NCBI GenBank assembly: GCA_934746515.1
Contig: CAKVFH010000002.1
Span: 62,001 to 126,000 of the forward strand
Direction: 5' to 3'
Origin: an uncultured Clostridia bacterium
GTDB taxonomy: Bacteria > Bacillota > Clostridia > Christensenellales > UBA1242
DNA length: 64,000 bases
Shown: piece after piece, positions 19,750 to 28,228 of the stretch
Position numbering within the stretch: position 1 is the stretch's first letter
Layout: the number at the start of each line of letters is the position of its first letter
Program-made: the position numbers and the translations under genes
Notes under the pieces: model-generated
The model's database searches: none
What the model saw: only the letters and a program-made list of their open reading frames with translations
What the model was told of the DNA's origin: nothing

Positions 19750-21879
19750 ATGAATAAAATAAAAAAGTTTTTACTATATTGCATATCGGGTTTGCTTGCA
19801 TTTAGTTTTCTTATTTCTCCTTTTCCAAAACCAAACCAAAAAGTTGGCTCGTCTGTCGATATAATAGAAAGTGAGATAATTGATGACAATGTTTTGAGTT
19901 ATGTCACAATCTCAACAAACGGAAAAACTCTCACCACAAATGAGATTAAAACAATTGATTCCGATAATGACGGCAGAAATGATTCTTCTTTTATATTTGC
20001 AAACGGAACAATAACATTAAATTTAAAACCACTTCAATACAACTACAAACTAACCCTTGATGAGAGCTATTATTACAAAGAAACAGAAACTGTGTCACTT
20101 GAAAAAGACACAGAAACAGGAAATTTCCCTTTATCATTTAAGTTTAAAGGCAAAGATTACAGTTATACAATCTCAGCTCAAAATATCTTAAATATTACAT
20201 CAAGCCAAACACCAAACCCAATCGGCGAAAGCGATCTTATCAAAATGACTGACACAGAAAACACAAGAACCTTTACAATCACAACCGGTTACACACTCAA
20301 AGCCGACGCACCAAATACTAGTTTTAAATTTATAGCAAGCACAAGCAATACAAAAGAATCTAACCAACAATATGCTTTAAATTTTGAACGCCCAGTTCTT
20401 GATTTTAGAACAGATGATGTAACAATGTTCACTTGCGTTGGTCTTGATGTTGGTTCAACTCCATTTGTAAACGAAAAAATTGAGCGCGAACTTTCTTATG
20501 AAAATGTCAAACTACAATTTACAAACAATAACTACACAGAAAACAACCCACTTTATTTTGACATCAACCACAATGGTTTTGTGTACACATTTAAACTCTA
20601 CAGCAAAGAAATTAGTTCAAATCAATACTTATTTGTTGAATATTATGACGAACAAAAGCCTGTAAATAACACAAGTATTGCAACAAAAATCAATTCTAAC
20701 ACGGGAAATATTGATATTCCAGTTTACAAATTTGAAGGCGAAACAACAAACTTCAATATGTTTTCAATTGACTTTAAGAAGACCGGAAGATATGAAATTT
20801 CTGTCTATGACGAAACCTACAATTTAGGTCTAAAAAACAACAATTACTACTCAACTTCATTCTATATTAAAAATAACGAAAGTTCTGCATTTGACAACGC
20901 TTACGCAATCATGCAAAGTTATGACGACGAAAATAATTTTCTTGATTATATTGTTAGTGAGTCAACACAAAACACAAATGTGGAAATCACCATCAAAAAC
21001 TTAAGCTATTATTTTGAAAATGATGAAGCTATCAAAAATTTTGAACCAACCGAAACACTTTCAGACCTAAATGTTATTGAATTTATCAAAACCACCCTTT
21101 CAGGAAGTTTAAACATTCCTGAATCAACTTTCTATTCGGTTTCTGACTTGAAAAAGATTCTGGAAAAAAATCAAAACTTTTCAATTGACTGCACAGAAGA
21201 TGCATTTTACGAAATCGTTATTTATCAATTTGATGAAACCGATTATTCAATAAAAGCAAAACACAGCTATCAATTCACAATTGTTAAACAGCCAAAAATC
21301 AGTTTTACTGTTTACAATGTAAATGAAGACAACGATCCAATTTATGACCCAGTAACAAACAGGCCAAAAACAATAATTCATGAAGCTGACACACCATACA
21401 CAACCGTACCGGAAAAATATAAAATCAATATTAACTCTGATATGGAAATTTCAACATTTTTCTCAAGCAGCGCAACAAGCACAACTACTCATTTGGAAAA
21501 AACATACCTTAATGAATATACCATAAACTATGCTATGCAAGCCGTTAAAATTGATAAAGTTAATGTTACAGTTGATGGCAAAAATGTGGAAGCTTTGGGT
21601 CTTCAATTCTTTGGTGTTGGCGAAATTGTAGCGGAAATCACAGTAAACTCTGCAACAACAACATTCACCATTAAATCTGGCGAAACTTTGTCTTTCACAG
21701 AGTATGGAACATATTCTGTTAGAATCACCGACTCTATGGGAACAGTTGGTATTGGCGTGTTTAAGTATGAAAAACCTGTCAGTGTATCAGCCATTATATT
21801 GATTTCACTTGTAGGCATAATTGCCCTATCAGTCGTATTATTTATCATTTCATCTCGTGGCAAAGTAAAAACCAGATAA
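19750..21879 (+). CDS. Secreted, membrane-anchored surface protein downstream of the coupling ATPase
   Basis: A 709-residue protein. The ATG at 19750 is chosen because GGAG lies 6 bases upstream; an in-frame TTG at 19738 has no such site. It has an N-terminal signal segment (LLYCISGLLAFSFLISPF), a long exported region rich in Asn, Thr, Ser and Tyr, and a C-terminal helix (VSAIILISLVGIIALSVVLF) followed by a short basic tail, giving a type I topology. DSDNDGRND near residue 75 resembles a Dx[DN]xDG calcium loop. The repeated beta-rich segments suggest immunoglobulin-like or adhesin folds, but I recognise no named domain. It probably shares a transcript with the coupling ATPase, so a cell-contact or channel-associated surface role is plausible inference. 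Confidence 0.8.
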   Translation: MNKIKKFLLYCISGLLAFSFLISPFPKPNQKVGSSVDIIESEIIDDNVLSYVTISTNGKTLTTNEIKTIDSDNDGRNDSSFIFANGTITLNLKPLQYNYKLTLDESYYYKETETVSLEKDTETGNFPLSFKFKGKDYSYTISAQNILNITSSQTPNPIGESDLIKMTDTENTRTFTITTGYTLKADAPNTSFKFIASTSNTKESNQQYALNFERPVLDFRTDDVTMFTCVGLDVGSTPFVNEKIERELSYENVKLQFTNNNYTENNPLYFDINHNGFVYTFKLYSKEISSNQYLFVEYYDEQKPVNNTSIATKINSNTGNIDIPVYKFEGETTNFNMFSIDFKKTGRYEISVYDETYNLGLKNNNYYSTSFYIKNNESSAFDNAYAIMQSYDDENNFLDYIVSESTQNTNVEITIKNLSYYFENDEAIKNFEPTETLSDLNVIEFIKTTLSGSLNIPESTFYSVSDLKKILEKNQNFSIDCTEDAFYEIVIYQFDETDYSIKAKHSYQFTIVKQPKISFTVYNVNEDNDPIYDPVTNRPKTIIHEADTPYTTVPEKYKININSDMEISTFFSSSATSTTTHLEKTYLNEYTINYAMQAVKIDKVNVTVDGKNVEALGLQFFGVGEIVAEITVNSATTTFTIKSGETLSFTEYGTYSVRITDSMGTVGIGVFKYEKPVSVSAIILISLVGIIALSVVLFIISSRGKVKTR

Positions 21880-21930
21880 AATTAAAAATTTGTTTTTTCA
21901 AATCTCAATATAACAAATTTAATTAACAAT

Positions 21931-21967
21931 AAAAGAACATTGCACCAACTGCATTGTTCTTTTTATT
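21931..21967 (+). terminator. Terminator of the coupling-ATPase/surface-protein operon
   Basis: Stem AAAAGAACA / TGTTCTTTT with further TGCA/TGCA pairing inside, then TTTTATTATT, about 50 bases after the stop. Confidence 0.75.
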
Positions 21968-22099
21968 ATTCTTTTGAAAATTTACTCGCTTTACTTTTCA
22001 TGTAAATAAAATTTTTTGTTTTTTACAGCAACATTTTTGCTAAATATAAAGCAAATCGAAAAAACTCTTCGCTAAACTATCTATAATTTTAATCTTTTT

Positions 22100-22128
22100 T
22101 TACGAAAAAGAACTTTCGAGCATATAAT
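22100..22128 (+). promoter_or_regulatory. Possible promoter of murI placing transcription start at the start codon
   Basis: TATAAT (22123-22128) ends 5 bases before the ATG at 22134, and a weak -35 (TTACGA, 22100-22105) lies 17 bases upstream. No Shine-Dalgarno sequence precedes the ATG, so a leaderless transcript is possible. Confidence 0.4.
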
Positions 22129-22133
22129 TTAGT

Positions 22134-22886
22134 ATGAAAAAAAGATATATTTTGTTTATTGACAGCGGGATTGGTGGAATCACCACACTAGCAAAAACCA
22201 TGAAAAAACTCAATGCAAATTTCCTGTATTTTGCAGACAACAAGTTTGCACCATTTGGCAATAAATCGGAAACTTTTTTGCATGAGCGACTTGCAAAAAT
22301 CATTCAGGATATCAAACAAAAATACAGTCTAAAAATGGTCGTTTTGGCTTGTAACACCGCAACAACAACATCTATTTCATTTTTGCGCTCGCGTTTTCCA
22401 AAAATTTTGTTTATAGGCACAGAACCAGCCACAAAAATGGCGCTAGACCGCGATTTTTCTAACCCTGCAATAATTGCAACTGTTCAAACCATTCATCATT
22501 TAGATGCTAAAAAATGCCAAAATTTTACACTAATTGAAATGAAAAATCTCGCCACACAGATTGAAAATGCATTTTCGTTTGAAAATATTAAGGGTAGATT
22601 TGAATTACTTAAGAGTATCTATGAAATTACTGAAAAAACAAAGCACAATGATTGCATAATTTTAGGTTGCACGCACTACCCGCTCATCAAATCTAGGCTT
22701 GAAAAGCTCACCGGGAAAATCATTTTTGACGGAAACGAAGGAGTTTCTAATAGAATTGTTAATTTATATGACGATTTTCACGCAAAAGTCAGCTTAAAAA
22801 TCATGCTTTCCGCCAGAAAAAAAGGTCTAATTCAAAATTATAAAAAAATATTAAATCAAATACTTGCAAATCAAATAAAACTGTGA
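22134..22886 (+). CDS. murI: Glutamate racemase
   Basis: A 250-residue cofactor-independent racemase that interconverts L- and D-glutamate to supply D-Glu for peptidoglycan. The family signatures are present: FIDSGIGG at 9-15 (Asp10, Ser11), ADNKFAPFG at 34-42, ACNTATT at 72-78 with catalytic Cys73, GTEPA at 95-99, and GCTHYPL at 178-184 with catalytic Cys179 and His181. The length is slightly short but complete. The start has no clear ribosome-binding site and a -10 box sits immediately upstream. rpsT follows 40 bases later from its own promoter. Its presence implies a peptidoglycan cell wall. Confidence 0.95.
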   Translation: MKKRYILFIDSGIGGITTLAKTMKKLNANFLYFADNKFAPFGNKSETFLHERLAKIIQDIKQKYSLKMVVLACNTATTTSISFLRSRFPKILFIGTEPATKMALDRDFSNPAIIATVQTIHHLDAKKCQNFTLIEMKNLATQIENAFSFENIKGRFELLKSIYEITEKTKHNDCIILGCTHYPLIKSRLEKLTGKIIFDGNEGVSNRIVNLYDDFHAKVSLKIMLSARKKGLIQNYKKILNQILANQIKL

Positions 22887-22892
22887 TAGAAT
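22864..22892 (+). promoter_or_regulatory. Promoter of rpsT
   Basis: TTGCAA (22864-22869), a 17-base spacer and TAGAAT (22887-22892). It overlaps the murI stop codon. Confidence 0.65.
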
Positions 22893-22926
22893 ATGAACGA
22901 TAATATTGCAAAGGAGCAAATGATTT

Positions 22927-23211
22927 ATGCCAATTATTAAGTCAGCTAAAAAAAGACAAGAAGTAGCAATTAGAAACAACGAACGCAACAAAGCAGAACG
23001 CAGTGCACTTGCTACAGCAATCAAAAAGTTCAATAAAGCAATCAGTGAAAAGGATGTAGAGTTAGCAGAAAAATTACTTCCTGAAACTTTTTCTATTATA
23101 GATGCAGAAGTTACAAGAAATATTATTCACAAGAACAAGGCTAACAACAAAAAAGCAGACCTTTCTATTGCACTCACAAAACTTAAAGCTGAAATGTCTG
23201 AAAAAAAATAG
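22927..23211 (+). CDS. rpsT: 30S ribosomal protein S20
   Basis: A 94-residue basic helical protein that binds 16S rRNA early in small-subunit assembly. The start MPIIKSAKKRQEVAIRNNER and the alternating Lys/Ala helices are diagnostic for S20. The start is preceded by AAAGGAG. It has its own promoter and a strong terminator immediately after the stop. In many Bacillota rpsT lies divergent from comEC-holA; here that pairing is kept, with two membrane-associated genes inserted after holA. Confidence 0.96.
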   Translation: MPIIKSAKKRQEVAIRNNERNKAERSALATAIKKFNKAISEKDVELAEKLLPETFSIIDAEVTRNIIHKNKANNKKADLSIALTKLKAEMSEKK

Positions 23212-23221
23212 TGAATTTTTG

Positions 23222-23247
23222 AGAGAACCATTCAGTTCTCTTTTTTT
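23222..23247 (+). terminator. Terminator of rpsT
   Basis: Stem AGAGAAC / GTTCTCT with a 6-base loop, followed by seven T, about 10 bases after the stop. Confidence 0.88.
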
Positions 23248-23251
23248 GTGC

Positions 23252-23559
23252 AATTTTTTACCTTTAATAAAACGCTTAACATGATTTTAGATTATTTTAT
23301 CTTTTGTGAAAATAAAAACTGCACACTTCGTGCAATTTCAACTGCCGTTTACTCATTATTAAATGTAAACTTTGCTTGCTATTACTTACAAATTCAAAAC
23401 AAGCAAAATTTTCACTTCCCTGCAAAAATCTTTTAATGCTATTTAATATCATAATAACCCTAAATCACATAATAACTTTACATTTCATTAAAGCAATTTG
23501 ATGCGCACCACTCAAAAGTTTCACGAAGCGCAATGAATTTATGGATTTTTTCTAAATAT
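23252..23559. other. Intergenic stretch between rpsT and the convergent M28-like gene
   Basis: About 300 AT-rich bases between convergent genes. Short open frames exist but lack ribosome-binding sites and protein-like composition. I see no feature here apart from the terminator at its right end. Confidence 0.6.
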
Positions 23560-23595
23560 AAAAAGCTTAACTAAAAAATTAAAGTTAAGCTTTTT
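23560..23595. terminator. Bidirectional terminator at the end of the comEC-holA operon
   Basis: A perfect 13-bp stem AAAAAGCTTAACT / AGTTAAGCTTTTT around a 10-base loop, with U-rich sides on both strands. It lies just after the M28-like gene stop. Confidence 0.85.
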
Positions 23596-23597
23596 AT

Positions 23598-24992
23598 TTA
23601 TTTTTTATCGCTATCTTTTTTCTTTTTTTCTGGTTTTAAAGTTTTGTCTTTCTTTATGTCATTTGCCAAAACCTGACCAATCACATTTGCGACATCTTTA
23701 TCCTTTTCTTCGCTGTCAATTTGATCTGCAATTTTAACCACTGACGACAAAAATTCAACTTCAACATCTGCATAATATGATTTTATTGTGAGCTTGTAAT
23801 AAACCATCATTGCAACGATAATCATCACAATAAATGTAACTGTTGTAACAAAAACAACAAGCTCTTCATTTGCAAAAATTTCATAGAACCAAGCGGTCTT
23901 TTTGTAAGACTTTGAAGCATTTTCTTCAAATTTTTCATCAGAAACGAGAGATTCGATTGCACAAGTTGCCCTATACAAATTGTTTGTAATTTCGTTTTCA
24001 CCAAAAGTTGTTTTGATGTAATCAAGATTATCATTTTCTGTGTATGAAACAACATTGCTACCTGTGTGTTCATTTCTGCCCATAATTATGCCGGTCTCAT
24101 ACTCGCCTGCAAACATGTTTATTGTTGCAATTCCGCGTTTCATGAATTTGACATTGTCTGAATCAAGACCAATATGCGAATAGTTAAGATTTAATTCTGT
24201 TTCAACATAAGCAGCCTTGTTTAAATGAATCAAATCAACTTGTTTTGCGAAAGAAGAGCAAACTTTTGAAACATATCTCGAATAATTTGTCTCAATCTCG
24301 TCCATGTATAAATACATATTTTTGCCGACACCAATTTTATCAATGTTTATCACAGATAGAACATTTTTAGCATCATCTTTAGACAATCCGTTAAGATAAA
24401 AATTTGAGCCTGCATAAGAATTTTCACCAGCACCAAAGAAAACAAATTCAATGTTAAAATTAGGGCTATATTCTGGCAAAATTCTTGTTAACATCAACAA
24501 ACAAGCAACACCAGAAGCACTCACATTCACTGCATCGTTGTCAAAAGAAACAAATTCTTGTTTTTCTTCGTCATACTTTAGTGGTGCGTCGTAATTGCAA
24601 GCAATTATCAGTTTCTTTTTCGTTTCCGTTGCAGGTTTGTATTCAAAAATAATGTTTTGTGAATTGTTGTACACACCTGTATAGTTGTTGATAAACTTGA
24701 AATTTTGAACACCATCAACTGTTGATGAATTATTTTTTGCTGTGACAAGTGTTGAATTAGCCAAAATGTAATCTTTGATATAGTTTGCAGCTTCTTTTTC
24801 ATTGTCACTGCCAGCAATTCTGGTTTTATAGCTACAAAAGTTTGTTAAAATTGTTTGAACTTCAGCCGAATAGGTTTCATAAGACAATTTAAAATTCAAC
24901 GCACTAGCTGAATTTGTGCTAAATGAAAAGCAACCCAAAAACATGCAAAGCGCAAAAATTAAACATAGAAATATATTTTTTAATTTTTTCAT
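23598..24992 (-). CDS. M28-like (aminopeptidase-fold) exported membrane protein with lost catalytic residues
   Basis: A 464-residue protein. The ATG at 24992 overlaps the upstream stop by 4 bases (ATGA), so translation is probably coupled. It has an N-terminal signal segment (IFLCLIFALCMFLGCFSF), an M28 zinc-peptidase-like domain about 40-345 and a C-terminal helix near 365-390 with a Lys-rich tail. The fold signature is recognisable, but metal-site positions are changed: the usual HYD is N133-Y-D, the bridging DN is V157-S, the EE pair is G189-E190, and the final DH is D-N280; only E190 and D218 remain. It is therefore probably catalytically inactive as a standard M28 peptidase, possibly a binding or regulatory pseudo-enzyme. 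Residue matching was done by eye. Confidence 0.8.
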   Translation of the reverse strand: MKKLKNIFLCLIFALCMFLGCFSFSTNSASALNFKLSYETYSAEVQTILTNFCSYKTRIAGSDNEKEAANYIKDYILANSTLVTAKNNSSTVDGVQNFKFINNYTGVYNNSQNIIFEYKPATETKKKLIIACNYDAPLKYDEEKQEFVSFDNDAVNVSASGVACLLMLTRILPEYSPNFNIEFVFFGAGENSYAGSNFYLNGLSKDDAKNVLSVINIDKIGVGKNMYLYMDEIETNYSRYVSKVCSSFAKQVDLIHLNKAAYVETELNLNYSHIGLDSDNVKFMKRGIATINMFAGEYETGIIMGRNEHTGSNVVSYTENDNLDYIKTTFGENEITNNLYRATCAIESLVSDEKFEENASKSYKKTAWFYEIFANEELVVFVTTVTFIVMIIVAMMVYYKLTIKSYYADVEVEFLSSVVKIADQIDSEEKDKDVANVIGQVLANDIKKDKTLKPEKKKKDSDKK

Positions 24993-25555
24993 AGTAGCAC
25001 CGCCCAAATGCTAAACAAAATGTTTATCGCTTCATAGATAAAGATTGGATAGCAGAAATTTTTAAACACAAAATGCCCCACGATTGTTTCAGAATATGCA
25101 CTGTTTAGATGTTTAGCATAAAAAATCAGAACAATAAGAGTGACTAGCATATCGAAAAATGTGCTATAGTTATACAAATATGGGCAAAGAAAACAAAGAT
25201 TGTAAATTATGCCCAAAATTACATTTCTAAAAATAAAATAAATTCTTGTTTCAGCCTTAAGACTATCCATTGGCACAATAAATGAATAAATTTTATATGA
25301 CAAAACATATCTATAAATCCAAAACAAGATTTCAAAGCTTATCCAACTGATGGCAGCATCAAAAATTATGCTTCCAAAAACAACATAAAGATTAGTTTTA
25401 GAAAAAATGTCACCAAAACCATAATTAAACGAAGTCACAAATGCTGTGGTTGTTGGATAAATTGACAGCCACACGAACGACAAAATCAAAAGAGCTATAT
25501 AAATCCAGCTGTTTTGTCGTGGCTTTCTAGCATACATAAAATTATCTTGATTCAT
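24989..25555 (-). CDS. Polytopic membrane protein of unknown function
   Basis: A 188-residue protein with about five hydrophobic helices (near 18-36, 55-75, 75-95, 108-130 and 135-150, plus a C-terminal one). It starts inside the holA stop (TAATG, 1-base overlap) and its stop overlaps the next start (ATGA), so the three genes are translationally coupled. I recognise no family. Proximity suggests it works with the M28-like protein, but that is inference. Confidence 0.75.
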   Translation of the reverse strand: MNQDNFMYARKPRQNSWIYIALLILSFVWLSIYPTTTAFVTSFNYGFGDIFSKTNLYVVFGSIIFDAAISWISFEILFWIYRYVLSYKIYSFIVPMDSLKAETRIYFIFRNVILGIIYNLCFLCPYLYNYSTFFDMLVTLIVLIFYAKHLNSAYSETIVGHFVFKNFCYPIFIYEAINILFSIWAVLL

Positions 25556-26535
25556 TACTTTCCTCTTAAGTTTAGTATATTAAAAACAATAGTTTTTATT
25601 GCAATGTTTTCTTTCATCTCACCGACTTTAATTTTCCTGTCATAATCAGCAATCATATCAACAATATTCTTAAGTTGTTTTGCGCCAAAAACAGAAATTT
25701 GATTTTTAACCATTTTTATTGCAAACTCTTTAACTCCCAGCATATTTGCTAGCTCTGCCGACGATTTGTCTTTGTTCACCGCAACAAACAATGCACGGCG
25801 ATAATTATTGTAAAGCGGTGACAAAATTGTGAAACCCATGCCAGCTTTAATCATTATACTGTCTATAAGTTTATTTGCGCTATCCGCGTCGCCTTTTGCA
25901 ATAAATTCAGCAAGCTGAAACACTTGAAATTCTCTGTCTTGAGTCACATTTTTTTCAATAATGTCGCTCGTTAAAACTTTTGTATCAAGCACATAAGCTG
26001 AAAGTTTTTCAAGCTCCGATGTGATTCTCGCCATATCAAAATTGCAGTATAAAATCAACTTGTCGATAACATCTTCATTAGATTCTATTTGCTGTTTTGC
26101 AAGATAGTTTTTAACGAAAGCTGAAATTGTTTTTGCATCAATCTTTGAGCAGTCAACTGACTCAATATTTTTCATACTTTTGAAAAATTCAGCACCATCA
26201 GGGCTAAAAAACACAAGAACTGTTGAAGAAAGTGGTTTGTTTAAATAGTCTTGAATTACTGTGAATGCCTGCTTATCTTTGCTTGGATTGAAATTTTTGA
26301 CAACCACAAGCCTATAAGCATCGCCAAATGGATAAAGATTTGCCGAATCGACAATATCTTTTGCCGAAGTGCTTTCGCCTGAAATCGTAACCGAGTTCAT
26401 ATCAACAATCGTCAAATTTAAGGCATTTTCAATCTTTTTTAGGGCATCATAACACAAATACCTATCGTCACCAAAAATGAGATACGCATTTTTTAAACCT
26501 TGTTTTAAACTAGATTTTAATTCAATATATTTCAT
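25555..26535 (-). CDS. holA: DNA polymerase III subunit delta
   Basis: A 326-residue clamp-loader subunit that opens the beta sliding clamp. The N-terminal AAA+-like region begins YLIFGDDRYLCYDALKKIE, followed by the GESTSAKDIVDSANLYPFGDAYRLVVVKNF block typical in content for HolA; the C-terminal helical domain includes EFQVFQLAEFIAKGD and the closing MKENIAIKTIVFNILNLR. The length is normal. It lies 56 bases after comEC, a common Bacillota order, and is coupled to the membrane gene downstream. Confidence 0.93.
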   Translation of the reverse strand: MKYIELKSSLKQGLKNAYLIFGDDRYLCYDALKKIENALNLTIVDMNSVTISGESTSAKDIVDSANLYPFGDAYRLVVVKNFNPSKDKQAFTVIQDYLNKPLSSTVLVFFSPDGAEFFKSMKNIESVDCSKIDAKTISAFVKNYLAKQQIESNEDVIDKLILYCNFDMARITSELEKLSAYVLDTKVLTSDIIEKNVTQDREFQVFQLAEFIAKGDADSANKLIDSIMIKAGMGFTILSPLYNNYRRALFVAVNKDKSSAELANMLGVKEFAIKMVKNQISVFGAKQLKNIVDMIADYDRKIKVGEMKENIAIKTIVFNILNLRGK

Positions 26536-26591
26536 ATCTTACCCAAAAATATTATAACAAACATAAGTATTTTTGTCTAGTCCATTTTATA

Positions 26592-28142
26592 TCAAAAAAT
26601 CATTAAACACACGATTAAACAAACCATAGCACCGGAAATTATCCACTTCGGCTTCTTTTTGATAAACACATAGTCACTCATTATAAAAATGGTGACAAGT
26701 GAAAGCAATAGCACAATCTCGCTAACATTTTTAACACTAATCACCCAGTTTGCGCTAGCGATAAAACTATTAAACTGCAAAACATATTTCATTCCGAAAA
26801 CAAAAATATTGATAAGTGGAACTGCGATGCAAAAAATTGAACCGAAAATTATTGCAACAATAAGATAAATAAAAAGCATGCTGACAACTGGAACAGTAAT
26901 CAGGTTTGCAAAGAATGAAAGCACTGGAATAGAGCCAATGTAATAAAGCTGAAAAGTAGAAACACCAATGCTTGTTGAAAAACTTAATGCTAGCATTGAC
27001 GCAAGTTTGTTATAAAATATCTTTGATAGTAACCTTTTGAAAAGTGGCATTAGCAAAATTATTGATAAAACAGAAACAAAGCTCAAAACAAACGACATGT
27101 TGAATAAGTCCAGCGGATTTATCAAAAGAATTATACAACATGCAAGCGATAGTGCAGATAAGCCGTCATACTCTTTGTTTCTGTTTGCCGCAAATAGCGC
27201 AACAATTGACATTATGCTTGCTCTGATTACTGACGGAGAAAAATTGCAAATATACGCATAAACAATAAGTATTAAGGAGATAACTGCAAGTTTTAAATGT
27301 TTATTCGTCTTTAATTTATTAAGCACAAAAGAAATGAATGCAACAATAATTGAAATGTGAAAGCCGCTGACAGCAAGCAAATGTGCAATTCCTGTTTTGT
27401 AAAAAACTCCACTAACAGAATTATCCAAAATTGTTGAATCGCCAAACAGCATCGCATAGCCAGTGCCTGAATAAAACATATCCGTTTTACTTAAAAGTTC
27501 ATAGACTGCATTTTTGATATTATCCCTAAATCCACGCGAAATTTTATTTTCTATTTTCAAGTTATACGAATAAGCATAACCCGTTCCAACAACATCGCGC
27601 GAAATAAACGACAGATCTTTTCTATCATTCTTTCCTTCAAGAGACAAAAGCTTTGGCTCACATTTAACTTTTATATATTGTCCGCTAACAAGTCTCTCTG
27701 TTTCAACACTATTTAGACTCAAACACAAAAAGAAATCGCCATTAAATTCTTGCGTATCTTCTGTGGTTTTTAACCTGACATCGTCAAGATAAATATAAAT
27801 TTTATTTTCTTCAGTATTTCTATTTACTTTGTAGATTTTTCCTGAAATATAGCAATTATTTACATTTAAACTCTTATTTTGATTGATAAGATTTGTTCTA
27901 GAATATATTGAAACAAAAGGAATAACCATAAATAACAAGCTTGCTGAAATCACAAGAGCAAATTTCTTTTTGACAATTAAAAAATAGACTAAAACCGCCG
28001 CTGTGAAAGTTCCGAAAATACAAATAAAAATTATTCTTGATCTTTGCGAAATAAAAACATTGGTTGCTAAAATGATTGAAACAATCATTGAAACAGCCAA
28101 GCAAAGTGTTGGTCTAAAATTCATCAATTTCTTCTTTTGCAT
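26592..28142 (-). CDS. comEC: ComEC/Rec2 competence channel protein lacking the nuclease-like domain
   Basis: About 516 residues. It resembles the inner-membrane channel that carries single-stranded DNA in during transformation. N-terminal helices (about 10-75) precede a soluble OB-like region (ISGKIYKVNR onward), then the competence domain with GIAHLLAVSGFHISII near 245-260 and PSVIRASIMSIVALFA near 300-315, and multiple helices to the C-terminus. It stops where many ComEC proteins continue into a metallo-beta-lactamase domain; such a domain is encoded separately at 43013-44314. The start is uncertain: the ATG at 28142, GTG at 28148 and a later ATG all lack a strong ribosome-binding site. 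holA follows in the same operon. Confidence 0.9.
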   Translation of the reverse strand: MQKKKLMNFRPTLCLAVSMIVSIILATNVFISQRSRIIFICIFGTFTAAVLVYFLIVKKKFALVISASLLFMVIPFVSIYSRTNLINQNKSLNVNNCYISGKIYKVNRNTEENKIYIYLDDVRLKTTEDTQEFNGDFFLCLSLNSVETERLVSGQYIKVKCEPKLLSLEGKNDRKDLSFISRDVVGTGYAYSYNLKIENKISRGFRDNIKNAVYELLSKTDMFYSGTGYAMLFGDSTILDNSVSGVFYKTGIAHLLAVSGFHISIIVAFISFVLNKLKTNKHLKLAVISLILIVYAYICNFSPSVIRASIMSIVALFAANRNKEYDGLSALSLACCIILLINPLDLFNMSFVLSFVSVLSIILLMPLFKRLLSKIFYNKLASMLALSFSTSIGVSTFQLYYIGSIPVLSFFANLITVPVVSMLFIYLIVAIIFGSIFCIAVPLINIFVFGMKYVLQFNSFIASANWVISVKNVSEIVLLLSLVTIFIMSDYVFIKKKPKWIISGAMVCLIVCLMIF

Positions 28143-28185
28143 TTTCACAGTTCAAGTTTAGTTTTTGTTGGTTCTTTTGTCAATA

Positions 28186-28220
28186 GAAAAAAACTTTAAA
28201 GCCCAAATAGCCTTAAAGTT
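28186..28220 (-). terminator. Terminator after the zinc-ribbon/acidic gene
   Basis: The minus strand has a stem built on AACTTTAA / TTAAAGTT with GC pairs at the loop end, followed by TTTTTT. It lies between the stop at 28229 and the comEC start. Confidence 0.7.
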
Positions 28221-28228
28221 CTTTGTTT

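Noticed and set aside
1..21879. Prophage tail or tape-measure explanation for the giant protein
   Set aside because: No capsid, terminase, portal or holin genes are present, and the membrane core, pilin-like genes and VirD4-type ATPase fit secretion better. It is not fully excluded without alignment.
23248..23436. Small plus-strand frame after rpsT
   Set aside because: It begins inside the rpsT terminator region, lacks a start site and resembles random AT-rich translation.
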